The notes below the pieces were generated by a model. It saw only the letters and a list, made by a program, of their open reading frames with translations, made no database searches and had not been told where the DNA came from. From a bacterium (GTDB taxonomy: Bacteria; Vulcanimicrobiota; Vulcanimicrobiia; Vulcanimicrobiales; Vulcanimicrobiaceae), in contig JAJZVP010000007.1 in the NCBI GenBank assembly GCA_021845615.1, positions 1 through 39,533 on the forward strand: a stretch of 39,533 bases of DNA, read 5' to 3'. Both the position numbers and the translations under genes were made by a program. Below, in pieces: positions 1 to 8,000 of the stretch (its first letter is position 1; each line of letters begins with the position of its first letter).

Positions 1-241
1 CGTCGATAAAGCGTTCGTAGTGTCCGAGATCGAGATCGGTCTCGGCACCGTCTTCGGTAACGAAGACCTCCCCGTGCTGATACGGGTTCATCGTTCCGGC
101 ATCGACGTTGATATAGGGGTCGAGCTTTAAAATCGCGACCGAGAAGCCGCGAGAGCGCAACAATCGCCCGAGCGAGGCAGAGGCGATCCCCTTGCCCAAC
201 GAGCTCACGACACCGCCGGTAAAAAATATATACTTCGCCAC
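1..241 (-). CDS. pyrG: CTP synthase, N-terminal fragment (cut by window edge)
   Basis: Only the first 80 codons are inside the window. The reading starts at a GTG at 241 and opens [17 protein letters not shown], the P-loop-like start of the CTP synthase amidoligase domain. A stretch matching the UTP/Mg-binding region follows ([20 protein letters not shown]). The enzyme aminates UTP to CTP with glutamine as nitrogen donor in the cytoplasm. It is the last visible gene of a leftward run rpmE-prfA-prmC-pyrG and lies 74 bases after prmC. The glutaminase half lies outside the window, so its integrity cannot be judged. Family assignment is very secure from this segment. Confidence 0.95.
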   Translation of the reverse strand, partial: MAKYIFFTGGVVSSLGKGIASASLGRLLRSRGFSVAILKLDPYINVDAGTMNPYQHGEVFVTEDGAETDLDLGHYERFID

Positions 242-315
242 GACGGAACGCTCTTTTCGCTTCGCCGGGCTTGCCTGCCTTCGCCGCCGACGAGCGAGCG
301 TCGCCGAAAGGTCCC

Positions 316-1209
316 CTATCGTGTGACGAGGATGCGCACGTAGCGCTCGAGCCCGGCGAGATCTCGAACGACGAGCACCTCGTCGTGCGGGAAGCTCGTG
401 CGAGCGATCTCCGCGAGGCCGGCGATCGTCGGCGGCGCCGCCTCGAGGAGCACGAGTGCCCCGGGTTTGAGCAGCGGCGGGAGCATCGGTACCAGGCGAC
501 GATAGAGGGCGAGCCCGTCGGGGCCGCCGTCGAGCGCCTCATGCGGCTCGAATGAGAGTGGATCGGGGCGCTTGGGAATCGCATCGGTGGGCAGGTACGG
601 AAGGTTCGCGACGACGGCATCGAAGTGGCGGTCGCCGATCCCCGACGCGAGGTCCCCGAAGCGAAATTTACATTTTGCAAAAACGTTAAAGCGGCGCGCG
701 TTATGTTCGGCGACTTTCAGCGCCGCGAGCGATATATCGACGCCCTCGACGGTGACCGCCGCGACCTCCGCCGCCAGGGTGCAAGCGATCGCACCGCTTC
801 CGGTACCGACGTCGAGAACCGTCAGTAACTGCTTGGGATAGGCGGGATCGAGGCGCCCGCGGAGATAGCGGAGCAGATCGTCGACGAGCGCCTCGCTCTC
901 GGGGCGCGGCACCAAAACTTTGTCGTTGACGACGAATTCGCGCCCGTAGAAGCCTGCCGTGCCGAGGATGTAGGCGATCGGCATTCCCGTCGCGCGTTTC
1001 TCGCAAAGCTCGGCGAAGCGTTCGCCCTGCGGTCGCGAGATGAAGCTGTCGCCGTGCGCTAAAATCCAGGCGCGGTCGCGCCCCAGGACGCTGCTCAACA
1101 ACAGCTGCGCGTCGGTGCGCGGCGAATCGATATATTTCGCCAACGAGACGATGCCGCGCGCGAGCACCTCGGAGACGCTTTGCGGACGGTATCCCCCCGA
1201 GCTACTCAT
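316..1209 (-). CDS. prmC: Release factor glutamine methyltransferase PrmC (HemK)
   Basis: 297 residues, normal PrmC length. The N-terminal helical domain (about 1-100) is followed by a Rossmann methyltransferase domain with the SAM motif [12 protein letters not shown] at 131-142. The enzyme methylates the glutamine of the GGQ motif of release factors, and its substrate prfA lies directly upstream with a 4-base ATGA overlap (1206-1209), the classic prfA-prmC pairing. One oddity: the catalytic (N/D)PPY motif reads NLPY at 202-205 (context ANLPYLP). Asn, the second Pro and Tyr are kept and only the first Pro is changed. I recall this variant from other PrmC proteins, so it is probably still active. 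The end of the gene is followed after 74 bases by pyrG on the same strand. Confidence 0.94.
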   Translation of the reverse strand: MSSSGGYRPQSVSEVLARGIVSLAKYIDSPRTDAQLLLSSVLGRDRAWILAHGDSFISRPQGERFAELCEKRATGMPIAYILGTAGFYGREFVVNDKVLVPRPESEALVDDLLRYLRGRLDPAYPKQLLTVLDVGTGSGAIACTLAAEVAAVTVEGVDISLAALKVAEHNARRFNVFAKCKFRFGDLASGIGDRHFDAVVANLPYLPTDAIPKRPDPLSFEPHEALDGGPDGLALYRRLVPMLPPLLKPGALVLLEAAPPTIAGLAEIARTSFPHDEVLVVRDLAGLERYVRILVTR

Positions 1210-2324
1210 CTTCCCGAGCCATTCGGCACTCCCGAATCGCTCCCCGCCAAGAGACGCGCGCGCTCGTCTTGGAGCAGTGCGTCGACGAGACGATCCATAT
1301 CGCCGTCGAGAACGGCGCGGAGATTCCCGAAATTCTCGTTGACCCGATGGTCGGTGATGCGATCCTGCGGATAATTGTAGGTTCGGATCTTCTCCGAGCG
1401 GTCGCCGGTGCCGACCTGGCTGCGCCGGATCGAACCGAGTTCTTCTTCTTGTTCGCGTCGTTTGCGTTCGTAGAGCGTGGAGCGGAGCATCTGCATCGCC
1501 TTCTCGCGGTTCTGAATCTGCGAACGTTCCTGCTGCGACGCGACGACGACTCCGGTCGGAAGATGGGTGATGCGAATCGCCGATTCCGTTTTATTGACGT
1601 ACTGGCCGCCGGCACCGCTCGATTTGTAGGTATCGATCTGTAGATCCGAGGGGCGAATCTCGACGGTCACATCGTCGTCGATCTGCGGGAGCACCGCGAC
1701 CGTCGCCGTCGAGGTATGGACGCGCCCCTGGCTCTCGGTCTGCGGAACGCGCTGCACGCGATGCACGCCCGATTCGTATTTAAAGCGACGGTACGCACCC
1801 GCGCCCTTGATCGAGAACACGATCTCTTTGTATCCGCCGGCGTCGCTGGGGCTCTCGGAGAGCAGCTCCACCTTCATACGGTGCGATTCCGCATAGCGCA
1901 TGTACATACGCGCGAGGTCGCCGGCGAAGATCGCCGCCTCGTCCCCGCCAGCGCCGCCGCGAATTTCGATGAAGACGTCGCGGTCGTCATCGGGGTCGCG
2001 CGGCAGCATCAACTCTTGCAGCTCCCCTTCGAGCTCGCCGATTTGGTCGCGTAACGAGGTAATCTCTTCGTCGGCGAGCGCGCGTAATTCGGCATCGCCG
2101 GCGGAGCGCGCGAGCGATTCGGCTTCGAGGAGCTCGCCCTGCAGGCGTTCGTGGCGACGGAAGGCCGCGACGGTGGGCTCCAGCGTCGCCCGTTCTTTCG
2201 AGAGCGCGGTGAAACGCGCCTGATCGAACGAGCCGCTGGGATTGCCCAGCTCGCGGTCGATCTCATCGAAACGTCGCGATGCGGAGCGCAGGCGTTCGAT
2301 CATAGCGCTATTGAGTGCGGCCAT
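1206..2324 (-). CDS. prfA: Peptide chain release factor 1
   Basis: 372 residues. The GGQ peptidyl-tRNA hydrolysis motif is at 239-241 (SSGAGGQYVNKTES). The stop-codon tripeptide region reads RVPQTESQGRVHTS, giving PxT (PQT) at 194-196. That marks RF1 (UAA/UAG) and not RF2, which has SPF. The N-terminal coiled helices span about 8-105. Translation may begin at Met1 or at Met8 (MIERLRS); neither has a clear Shine-Dalgarno sequence. It lies 54 bases after rpmE and overlaps prmC by 4 bases. The gene order rpmE-prfA-prmC is common in bacteria and supports a translation operon. Confidence 0.96.
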   Translation of the reverse strand: MAALNSAMIERLRSASRRFDEIDRELGNPSGSFDQARFTALSKERATLEPTVAAFRRHERLQGELLEAESLARSAGDAELRALADEEITSLRDQIGELEGELQELMLPRDPDDDRDVFIEIRGGAGGDEAAIFAGDLARMYMRYAESHRMKVELLSESPSDAGGYKEIVFSIKGAGAYRRFKYESGVHRVQRVPQTESQGRVHTSTATVAVLPQIDDDVTVEIRPSDLQIDTYKSSGAGGQYVNKTESAIRITHLPTGVVVASQQERSQIQNREKAMQMLRSTLYERKRREQEEELGSIRRSQVGTGDRSEKIRTYNYPQDRITDHRVNENFGNLRAVLDGDMDRLVDALLQDERARLLAGSDSGVPNGSGR

Positions 2325-2378
2325 CGTAAAAGCAAAAGCGAGCCGTGAAGGCGGCCCGCTTGCGTGTCCCTTAAAGCC

Positions 2379-2651
2379 CTACGGCGCGGAGGCCGAGTTT
2401 TTCGACTCGCGCGCGGCTTTGCGCGCGGCGGCTTCGGCTTTCTTCTGTTCGGCGGCGGCGGCGCGCTGATTGAATTTATCGACGCGTCCGGCGGTATCGA
2501 TCAGCTTCTGCTGCCCCGTAAAGAGCGGATGGCAAGCCGAGCAGATCTCGACGCTGATCTTCTGATGCGTCGAGCCGGTGGTAAACGTGCTCCCGCAGGC
2601 GCAATGAACGAGCGCGTCGGGATACCAGGTGGGATGAATCTTAGGTTTCAC
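2379..2651 (-). CDS. rpmE: 50S ribosomal protein L31
   Basis: 90 residues from a GTG start at 2651; the longer frame from 2714 would add residues encoded by an inverted repeat and has no family support. The core starts [11 protein letters not shown] and carries the zinc-binding cysteine pairs HCACGS and [12 protein letters not shown], so this is the zinc-containing (C+) L31 type. The GRVDKFNQR signature follows. An extra Ala/Lys-rich tail of about 25 residues follows the usual C-terminus and may be disordered. A good -10 box (TATACT, 2661-2666) lies only about ten bases before the start codon, so the mRNA may be leaderless or nearly so. GAGGG just before GTG is too close to act as a normal ribosome binding site. 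Confidence 0.93.
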   Translation of the reverse strand: MKPKIHPTWYPDALVHCACGSTFTTGSTHQKISVEICSACHPLFTGQQKLIDTAGRVDKFNQRAAAAEQKKAEAAARKAARESKNSASAP

Positions 2652-2675
2652 AGCCCTCGTAGTATAGCAGCCTAT
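2652..2675 (-). promoter_or_regulatory. rpmE: Likely rpmE promoter (-10 box TATACT)
   Basis: On the minus strand TATACT at 2666-2661 matches the sigma-70 -10 consensus at five of six positions. It ends ten bases before the GTG of rpmE. The place where a -35 box should sit falls inside the palindrome at 2676-2711 and shows no TTGACA-like sequence. Transcription would begin almost at the start codon. This is inference from motif and position only. Confidence 0.4.
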
Positions 2676-2711
2676 GCAAGAGACCTCGGGGGTACCCCCG
2701 AGGTCTCTTGC
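2676..2711. repeat. Perfect 36-base palindrome between the sedolisin gene and rpmE
   Basis: Two 18-base arms form a perfect inverted repeat centred at 2693/2694 on GGTACC, with no unpaired loop bases. The left arm begins GCAAGAGACC and the right arm ends GGTCTCTTGC. It lies 28 bases after the stop of the leftward sedolisin gene and just upstream of the rpmE -10 box. A hairpin this strong could end the sedolisin transcript, but no U-run follows on either strand. A protein-binding palindrome or a cruciform is therefore also possible. Confidence 0.6.
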
Positions 2712-2739
2712 CATCCCCTCCCCCAGAAGGGGAAAGCCC

Positions 2740-4827
2740 CTAGTTGACCGGCGTCTGGGTGATCGCCGTAATGAGCCGCCCCGTCATCGGGACGCCGAGA
2801 CCGGTCACGAGATCGTAGCCCGGCGTCGAGAAGCAGCAGCCGGTAATCGGTGCGAGGCTGCCGTTCTGGTTCGCCTGGTTCTCGCCGTACTTGACGTCCT
2901 TGAAGACCGAGACGTAGTTCGCCGGCGCGGAGGCGATCTGATAGAAGAGCGGCGCCGGGTTGCCGAGGCGATAGCTGTAGGGTCCGGTGGAACCGTTTCC
3001 GCAGGTCGCCGACTGCTTGCAGGCCTGGAGAACGAGCGCCCATTGCGCCGCCGCTTGCGGCGCGGCGAGGGAGGTACCGCCGAAGGCACCGATCGTCCCG
3101 CCGTAGGCGATATACATGCCGGCTGCCTGTCCGCTCAGCGGGTCGGCATCCATCGAGATATCGGGGATGCCGCGGAAACCGCCGAGCTGCGGGTTCCCAC
3201 CGGTCAGGGTGAGCCCGGCCTGCCAGGTGGGCGCCGGAATCAGCACCGAGACGCCGCCGCCGGAGCCGATGTTGTTGCCGAAGCTTCCATCCCCGCCGAG
3301 CGTGGTCTGATCGGCCCAAGCGGTGATCTCGCCGAGCAGATTCCCGGCTCCGTCGACGGGGAGGTTCACGCCGCCGACCGCGACGACGTTGGTATCGGTC
3401 GCCGGATAGGAGACGCAGGGGGTCGTTGGGTAGAGCCCCGCCCCCGGGACGGCGCAGGCGGCGTTCCCGGTATCGCCGGAGGAGACGAAGACCGCGATCC
3501 CCTCCGCTGCGAGCGCGGCGAATTCGCTCGGTCCGAGGCCGGTGCCGCCCGGCCCGACGTACGCCGAACCGAAGTTGGTTTCGCCGCCTCCGTAACTCAG
3601 GCTGAGAACGTCGGAGCGATTGTCGGCGATCGCCTGTTGGATCTCGAAATCGGCGATAGAGATGCCCTCGGCATCCAAGAGCGTTTCGCCCGCAGGGCAA
3701 CTCGTGACGCCGGCGTTCGCAGTGTCGATCGCTCCGGTAGTGGCGTTGACGCAGATCGAATAATACGCGAGATAGAAATTCTCGTTCACGCCGGGAGCGA
3801 GGCTCGCCGTCGTCTCCGTATCGAGTTGCGCCTCGCCGTCTTCGAGATTACATTGCTGATAATTCGGGACGCCACTGCTGCTGCACGCGGAGTAATTCGG
3901 GCTCGCCGGCGTCGTGTCGCGCGGCGGCAGCGTGAACCCGGTCACCGGCAAACCGGGCCCGAGGAGCGCCGGCGTCGTCGCCTGATTCACGAATTCCGGC
4001 GAGGTTGGGATGAGGGTGACGGTCGCGACGCGCGTGTGGAACGCCGCGCCGTAGTAGGGAACGTCGGTCGGATCGATCGGCCCGGTGCCGATGATCCCGA
4101 GGCCGATGCCGTTGCCGGTGAGGCCCGCATTATAGGCGCCGGTGAAATCGAAGGCCCGCGCGACCTGTTGCGGCGAGAGCCCCGGACCGAAGGATGCCGT
4201 CGACGGGCGAATCAGATAATCGTGCACCTGCGAGGCGATCGGGACGAGTGCGTTCAACGCGACCAACGGAATGCTCGCATCGACGTGCGGCGTTCCGATC
4301 GGAGCGATAAAGCGTTCCTTCCCGTACTGATAGTAGCCGAACTTCACGCCTAACGCGGCGGTGAACTGCGTGCTCGTGCCGACGAGCGAGAGCACAAGAT
4401 TCTGCGGCCACGTCCCGACGCCGATGCCGTACTGCTGGAAGTACGCCGCGACCTTCGCCTGATTGACCGGGGATGCTCCATAGAGCTGGCCGATCTGCTG
4501 CGGCGTGAGGAAGTGACGATAGTTGGGATTTCCCGGCGTACTCGCTTGTTGCGCGTAGGAGAGAAGCCCGGCCGCATTTTGCATTTGCGGCTGCGCCAAC
4601 ATCGCGAGCGCGACGGGTTTCGTGAGCGGGCCGATGTAGCTCGCCTGCTGCAGCATTCGCTGCCCCCAGCGTAACGACGATGGCCCCGTCGAACCGATCG
4701 GGGTATTCCCGCCGGTGTTAGCGCCGGGCAGCGGAGAGCCGGCACCGCCGCCTCCGCCGCAGGCTGCGAGTAAGGATGCCGCGATGAGTGATGCGGCGGC
4801 GGTTCGAATGCGCTGCATGCGAAACAT
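2740..4827 (-). CDS. Secreted lipoprotein S53 sedolisin (kumamolisin-like) serine protease
   Basis: 695 residues. A lipoprotein signal ([10 protein letters not shown], lipid-modified Cys23) is followed by a Gly run and a flexible linker. A pro-kumamolisin activation domain spans about 50-200 ([28 protein letters not shown]). The S53 catalytic domain follows, with Glu332 and Asp336 in [16 protein letters not shown], oxyanion Asp452 in FVSSGDTG and nucleophile Ser586 in GGTSLAAP. The C-terminal calcium site is KDVKYGEN plus the [10 protein letters not shown] segment (644-680). All catalytic residues are present. Sedolisins are typically active at acid pH outside the cell. The start ATG overlaps the stop of the upstream lipoprotein gene (TAATG at 4829-4825), which implies translational coupling. 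Confidence 0.93.
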   Translation of the reverse strand: MFRMQRIRTAAASLIAASLLAACGGGGGAGSPLPGANTGGNTPIGSTGPSSLRWGQRMLQQASYIGPLTKPVALAMLAQPQMQNAAGLLSYAQQASTPGNPNYRHFLTPQQIGQLYGASPVNQAKVAAYFQQYGIGVGTWPQNLVLSLVGTSTQFTAALGVKFGYYQYGKERFIAPIGTPHVDASIPLVALNALVPIASQVHDYLIRPSTASFGPGLSPQQVARAFDFTGAYNAGLTGNGIGLGIIGTGPIDPTDVPYYGAAFHTRVATVTLIPTSPEFVNQATTPALLGPGLPVTGFTLPPRDTTPASPNYSACSSSGVPNYQQCNLEDGEAQLDTETTASLAPGVNENFYLAYYSICVNATTGAIDTANAGVTSCPAGETLLDAEGISIADFEIQQAIADNRSDVLSLSYGGGETNFGSAYVGPGGTGLGPSEFAALAAEGIAVFVSSGDTGNAACAVPGAGLYPTTPCVSYPATDTNVVAVGGVNLPVDGAGNLLGEITAWADQTTLGGDGSFGNNIGSGGGVSVLIPAPTWQAGLTLTGGNPQLGGFRGIPDISMDADPLSGQAAGMYIAYGGTIGAFGGTSLAAPQAAAQWALVLQACKQSATCGNGSTGPYSYRLGNPAPLFYQIASAPANYVSVFKDVKYGENQANQNGSLAPITGCCFSTPGYDLVTGLGVPMTGRLITAITQTPVN

Positions 4828-6209
4828 TAGCGGTTACCTCCGGGGAGAAGCGTGGGGGCGATGCGTACGAGCATCTTGACGAACGCCGTTCGCGCCTGCG
4901 CGCGCTCTCGCGCGATGTGCATGCGGAAGTTGGTTCGATCGGCCGCGTAGAGCGCCGTCGAAATCGGAGCGATCGCCGCGCTCTTCGTCGAACGCGCCTC
5001 GCTCTGAATCGAGGTGCCCGACGTTTGCAGCGTCAGTATCTGCGAATAGGTCTTCGTTAATTGCGGAGTACCGACGTACGCCGCGAAGTTCGCCGCGCTC
5101 GCGGTGTCGTTGAGGTAATCGTAATAATAGGTCTGCACGTCGTTCATCGCCACGCAGACCGGGCCGAATCCCTGTGCGGTGTAGGTCGTCGTCGTCGTGA
5201 CTTCGTCGAGCCCGAAGATCGGATCGATCTTCGTCACCACCTGTGCGATCGAGTTGCCGCTCGTTCCGAAGGCGCTCGGAACCGCGCACGATGCGGGGAA
5301 GCTCGCTCCGGTACTCACCGTGTCGCTCTCTTGATAGAGTTTCGGCGAGGGCGAGAACCAGGCGGCGGGCGTCGCGATGAGGATCGGCGGATTCGGCGCC
5401 GGCGTTCCGGTCGCGCCGGGCGATGGCGCCGGGGTCGGGTTGAGCACGGAAACCGAGATCGTGCCCGCCGTCGGCGCGGAGTAGAGCAGAATCATGGAGG
5501 GAGCCGGAGCGCCGAGGAAATCGAGATCCCATGCACCCGAGCCATCGGGTTGAACGTTAAACTGCATCGACGGGACGCCGCCGGTCGCGAACGTATCGGT
5601 TTCGTTGTAACTGCCGTCGGCGTTCGTCGTACGCGCGACCCGCGCGCCGTCGGCATCGCTCTCGCTATACGTTCCGGCGGGGGAGTTCGTCCACGTCGCT
5701 CCCGCGCTCTCGGGAAGTTCGTCGAGAATCTGCGGCGTCGTGTAGGTCCACGTGTAGGCGTTCTTACTGTCGTCGACGCTCTGCTGGGCGTTCAGCACGA
5801 AATTCGTCCCGCTCCCGGCGCTCAGCGTCGAATAATAGGAATCGCCGCTCTCCGTGCGCGTCGCGCTCGTGCCGACGGTCGTCGTGGTCGAATGGAAATC
5901 GGTACCGCCGATGCCGAGCGGATCGCTACTCGCGGTAACGACCACGTTCTCGGAGATCTTCGCCGCCGTAGCGGTGCTGGGGAACGGACTTCCGACCGGA
6001 TAGGTGTAAACGTCGCTCTCCTGGGAGCTCCCGGAGAACGCGAAGGTGTCGCCGATTGCGGCGGGACGAGCGGAACTCGAGACGGCGGGGTTGCCGGGGC
6101 CACCGACGGGCGGAGCCGTCGTAGGAAGAGCGGGGGCACCGCCGCCACCGCACGCGGCGAGAAGTGCCGCTGCGGCGACCGCTCCAAAAAGCATCGCTGG
6201 TATTTTCAC
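4827..6209 (-). CDS. Exported lipoprotein of unknown function, coupled to the sedolisin
   Basis: 460 residues from a GTG at 6209. This start gives a proper short signal peptide (KIPAMLFGAVAAAALLAAC, Cys20) and has GGAGAGG about 11 bases upstream. The frame stays open to 6518, but those residues look non-coding. After the Gly run comes a Thr/Ser-rich, probably beta-rich region (about 55-255), a Pro/Ala linker (NPTPAPSPGATGTPAPNPP, 257-275) and a second domain ending in a basic helix (RTNFRMHIARERAQARTAF). Both halves contain a similar QESD segment (63-66 and 293-296), so an old internal repeat is possible. I recognise no family. The stop overlaps the sedolisin start, so the two are probably made in equal amounts and may act together at the cell surface. 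Confidence 0.7.
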   Translation of the reverse strand: MKIPAMLFGAVAAAALLAACGGGGAPALPTTAPPVGGPGNPAVSSSARPAAIGDTFAFSGSSQESDVYTYPVGSPFPSTATAAKISENVVVTASSDPLGIGGTDFHSTTTTVGTSATRTESGDSYYSTLSAGSGTNFVLNAQQSVDDSKNAYTWTYTTPQILDELPESAGATWTNSPAGTYSESDADGARVARTTNADGSYNETDTFATGGVPSMQFNVQPDGSGAWDLDFLGAPAPSMILLYSAPTAGTISVSVLNPTPAPSPGATGTPAPNPPILIATPAAWFSPSPKLYQESDTVSTGASFPASCAVPSAFGTSGNSIAQVVTKIDPIFGLDEVTTTTTYTAQGFGPVCVAMNDVQTYYYDYLNDTASAANFAAYVGTPQLTKTYSQILTLQTSGTSIQSEARSTKSAAIAPISTALYAADRTNFRMHIARERAQARTAFVKMLVRIAPTLLPGGNR

Positions 6210-6324
6210 GAAATCACAAACCTCTCCAATGAGGAGCAGCAAAATGGGGTACGTTAAGTTCTTGTTATTTGGAAAGGAGTCGGCAATCCTGCGACTCTTT
6301 GCACCGACGAAGCGTTTTTCGAAC
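6210..6324. promoter_or_regulatory. Divergent promoter region between two secreted-protein operons
   Basis: 115 bases separate the leftward lipoprotein-sedolisin operon from the rightward small secreted-protein pair. The middle (about 6241-6275) is clearly more AT-rich than the surroundings, as expected for a promoter. A six-base inverted repeat GAGTCG...CGACTC lies at 6277-6282 and 6292-6297. No -35/-10 pair is convincing on either strand. The minus-strand Shine-Dalgarno (complement of CCTCTCC, 6221-6227) belongs to the lipoprotein gene. Confidence 0.45.
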
Positions 6325-6873
6325 ATGAAACCTCGACTGCTCCTGCGAGCTCCGCTCGCCGCGCTCGCTCTGCTCACCATCGCCGCCGCCCCCTGCCGGC
6401 TCGACGGCGGGCGGATCATCGATACCGGATCGACGAACGCCCCGGGATTCACCATCGCAGTGCGCTCCGACGGCACCGGGTGGTGGCGCCCGACGGCGCG
6501 GATGGGAGCGAACCCCACCGCCCCTCATACCTTTACGATCGCTCAAGGCGTCGCGCGCCGCTTTCTCGCAGCGATGAACGACGGGCGTACCGATGGCGTG
6601 CGCGGCGTACCGTGCATGAAATCCGCCTCGTTCGGACACAGCGTCTTTGCCATCTGGCACGGCTGGCGCTCGCCCGACATTACCTGTCCGCTCGATTCCG
6701 CCGAGGCCCGGAGCATTGCGGCGAGCATTCATGCGGTGATCGCCGCCTCGGGGATGCCCGCTCCGGCGGTGGGGCGACGAATGACCCTGCCGGGCAACGA
6801 ACCGCGCCGTCAGCCAAGCGAACCGTCGCCCGCAGGGTCACCGACGGCTCGGCCGCGAAACACGCACTCGTGA
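6325..6873 (+). CDS. Small secreted protein of unknown function
   Basis: 182 residues from the ATG at 6325. This start gives a clean signal peptide (MKPRLLLRAPLAALALLTIAAA); the frame is open further upstream, but that part overlaps the divergent gene. The mature part has a motif-like opening (GSTNAPGFTIAVRSDGTGWW), a central helical region and two cysteines (VPCMKS, ITCPLD) that could form a disulfide. The C-terminus is Pro/Arg/Ser-rich and probably disordered. No Shine-Dalgarno is obvious. Its TGA overlaps the GTG of the next gene by 4 bases (6870-6873). I do not recognise the family. Confidence 0.6.
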   Translation: MKPRLLLRAPLAALALLTIAAAPCRLDGGRIIDTGSTNAPGFTIAVRSDGTGWWRPTARMGANPTAPHTFTIAQGVARRFLAAMNDGRTDGVRGVPCMKSASFGHSVFAIWHGWRSPDITCPLDSAEARSIAASIHAVIAASGMPAPAVGRRMTLPGNEPRRQPSEPSPAGSPTARPRNTHS

Positions 6874-7418
6874 AGCCACAACGTATCGCTCTCGGCTGCG
6901 CGCTCGCAGCCCTCCTCGCTATGCCCGCTACCGCTTGGGCGTCCTCGACCGCCGCGCCGACTCCCTCGCCGAAGCCCGCTCCGAAGCCCGCGCCCACGGC
7001 GACGCCGAAACCGCCGCCGCCGCGGCGGGTCGGGATCTCCGGTGTTTGGGAGATTCAAATCCAGTATCCGAACAAAACGATCTACGCCCACTTCAGCATG
7101 CATCAGCACGGCGACGCGCTCGAAGGAACCTATCTGAGCCCCGACGGCAAAAAATCACGTCTCGCCGGGAGTCTCTCCGGCGAGAGCATGGTCGTCGTGG
7201 TGACGCTCGCCGATGGGAAAGTGCTTCGCTTCGAATCGCAATTGAACGGCACCACCGACATGGTCGGCATGCTCACGAAAGCGAACGGGAAGCGCGTGGT
7301 CTTCACGGCCTCCTATCGTCCGAAAGAGCGATTCTTCGATTCGCTGAGCCCGGTCCCCGGCGGCCTCGGCGGCGGCGGGATCGGTACCGGAGGCGGCGGG
7401 TACAACCCGCCGCGCTAA
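6870..7418 (+). CDS. Secreted protein with Pro-rich linker and Gly-rich tail, function unknown
   Basis: 182 residues from the GTG at 6870, overlapping the previous stop (GTGA). It has a signal peptide with a likely cleavage after ATAWA (residue 24), then a Pro/Ala/Lys linker (PTPSPKPAPKPAPTATPKPP) and a compact beta-rich domain. That domain opens VGISGVWEIQIQYPNKTIYAHF and continues GDALEGTYLSPDGKKSRLAGSL. This resembles the small lipocalin-like domains that start with SGxW and bind small ligands or act as surface proteins, but that link is only a guess. The tail is Gly-rich (GGLGGGGIGTGGGGYNPPR). It is co-transcribed with the preceding secreted protein. Confidence 0.6.
   Translation: MKPQRIALGCALAALLAMPATAWASSTAAPTPSPKPAPKPAPTATPKPPPPRRVGISGVWEIQIQYPNKTIYAHFSMHQHGDALEGTYLSPDGKKSRLAGSLSGESMVVVVTLADGKVLRFESQLNGTTDMVGMLTKANGKRVVFTASYRPKERFFDSLSPVPGGLGGGGIGTGGGGYNPPR
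7393..7413 (+). terminator. Possible terminator hairpin at the end of the secreted-protein pair
   Basis: A nine-base perfect stem (GCGGCGGGT and ACCCGCCGC) closes a three-base loop. It lies within the last codons of the gene ending at 7418. The next gene is convergent (leuD stop at 7455). No U-run follows, so it may be only a product of the Gly/Pro-rich coding sequence. Confidence 0.25.
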
Positions 7419-7454
7419 GGGCGGCGCCCCGCCCGGGCGACGATCTCCTCGGCG

Positions 7455-7961
7455 TTACGCGCGTTCGGCGAGCCGACGCTCGACGTACGGGATCAACCCA
7501 CCCGCTTCGATGAGCGAGCGCATGAACGGCGGAAACTCGGCGGCCTTGTAGCTCGTCCCTTTCGTGCGGTTTCGAATCGCGCCGGCGGCGGGATCGATTT
7601 CGATCTCGTCCCCGGCGGCGATCGCATCGACGGCCTCGGGGCACTCCAGAATCGGCAAGCCGATATTGATGGCGTTCCGATAGAAAATTCGCGCGAACGA
7701 TTTCGCGATCACCGCCGAGACCCCAGCGCCTTTAATCGCGATCGGGGCGACTTCGCGGCTCGATCCGCAGCCGAAGTTCGTGTCGGCGACGATAATGTCG
7801 CCCGCCTTCACTCGTGCGGAGAACTCGGGGTCGATGCCCTCCATCGCATGTTTCCCGAGCTCGGCTTGATCGACGAGATTGCAGTACTTCCCGGGAATGA
7901 TCACGTCGGTATCGACGTTTTTTCCGTAGGTATGAGCGCGTCCGCGCAGCGTCGTTTCCAT
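7455..7961 (-). CDS. leuD: 3-isopropylmalate dehydratase small subunit (or homoaconitase-type)
   Basis: 168 residues, the swivelling domain of the aconitase family. Characteristic motifs are [14 protein letters not shown] near the start and [22 protein letters not shown] with the substrate-loop GCGSSRE. The start ATG at 7961 has GAGGA about 11 bases upstream. With the large subunit it isomerises 2-isopropylmalate to 3-isopropylmalate in leucine synthesis. The short LeuC/LeuD type shared with archaea and Thermus includes both isopropylmalate isomerases and homoaconitases of the alpha-aminoadipate lysine route. Sequence alone does not decide between them here. It lies 39 bases after leuC, in one operon. 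Confidence 0.88.
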   Translation of the reverse strand: METTLRGRAHTYGKNVDTDVIIPGKYCNLVDQAELGKHAMEGIDPEFSARVKAGDIIVADTNFGCGSSREVAPIAIKGAGVSAVIAKSFARIFYRNAINIGLPILECPEAVDAIAAGDEIEIDPAAGAIRNRTKGTSYKAAEFPPFMRSLIEAGGLIPYVERRLAERA

Positions 7962-8000
7962 TCTCTTTCGTTCCTCGTTCTTTATCGTGCGCGATCGTCG

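Noticed and set aside
2674-4353. Long open frame on the plus strand, antisense to the sedolisin gene
   Set aside because: It is an Arg/Gly/Asp-rich translation without family motifs, fully covered by a gene with complete catalytic motifs. High GC content leaves such frames open by chance.
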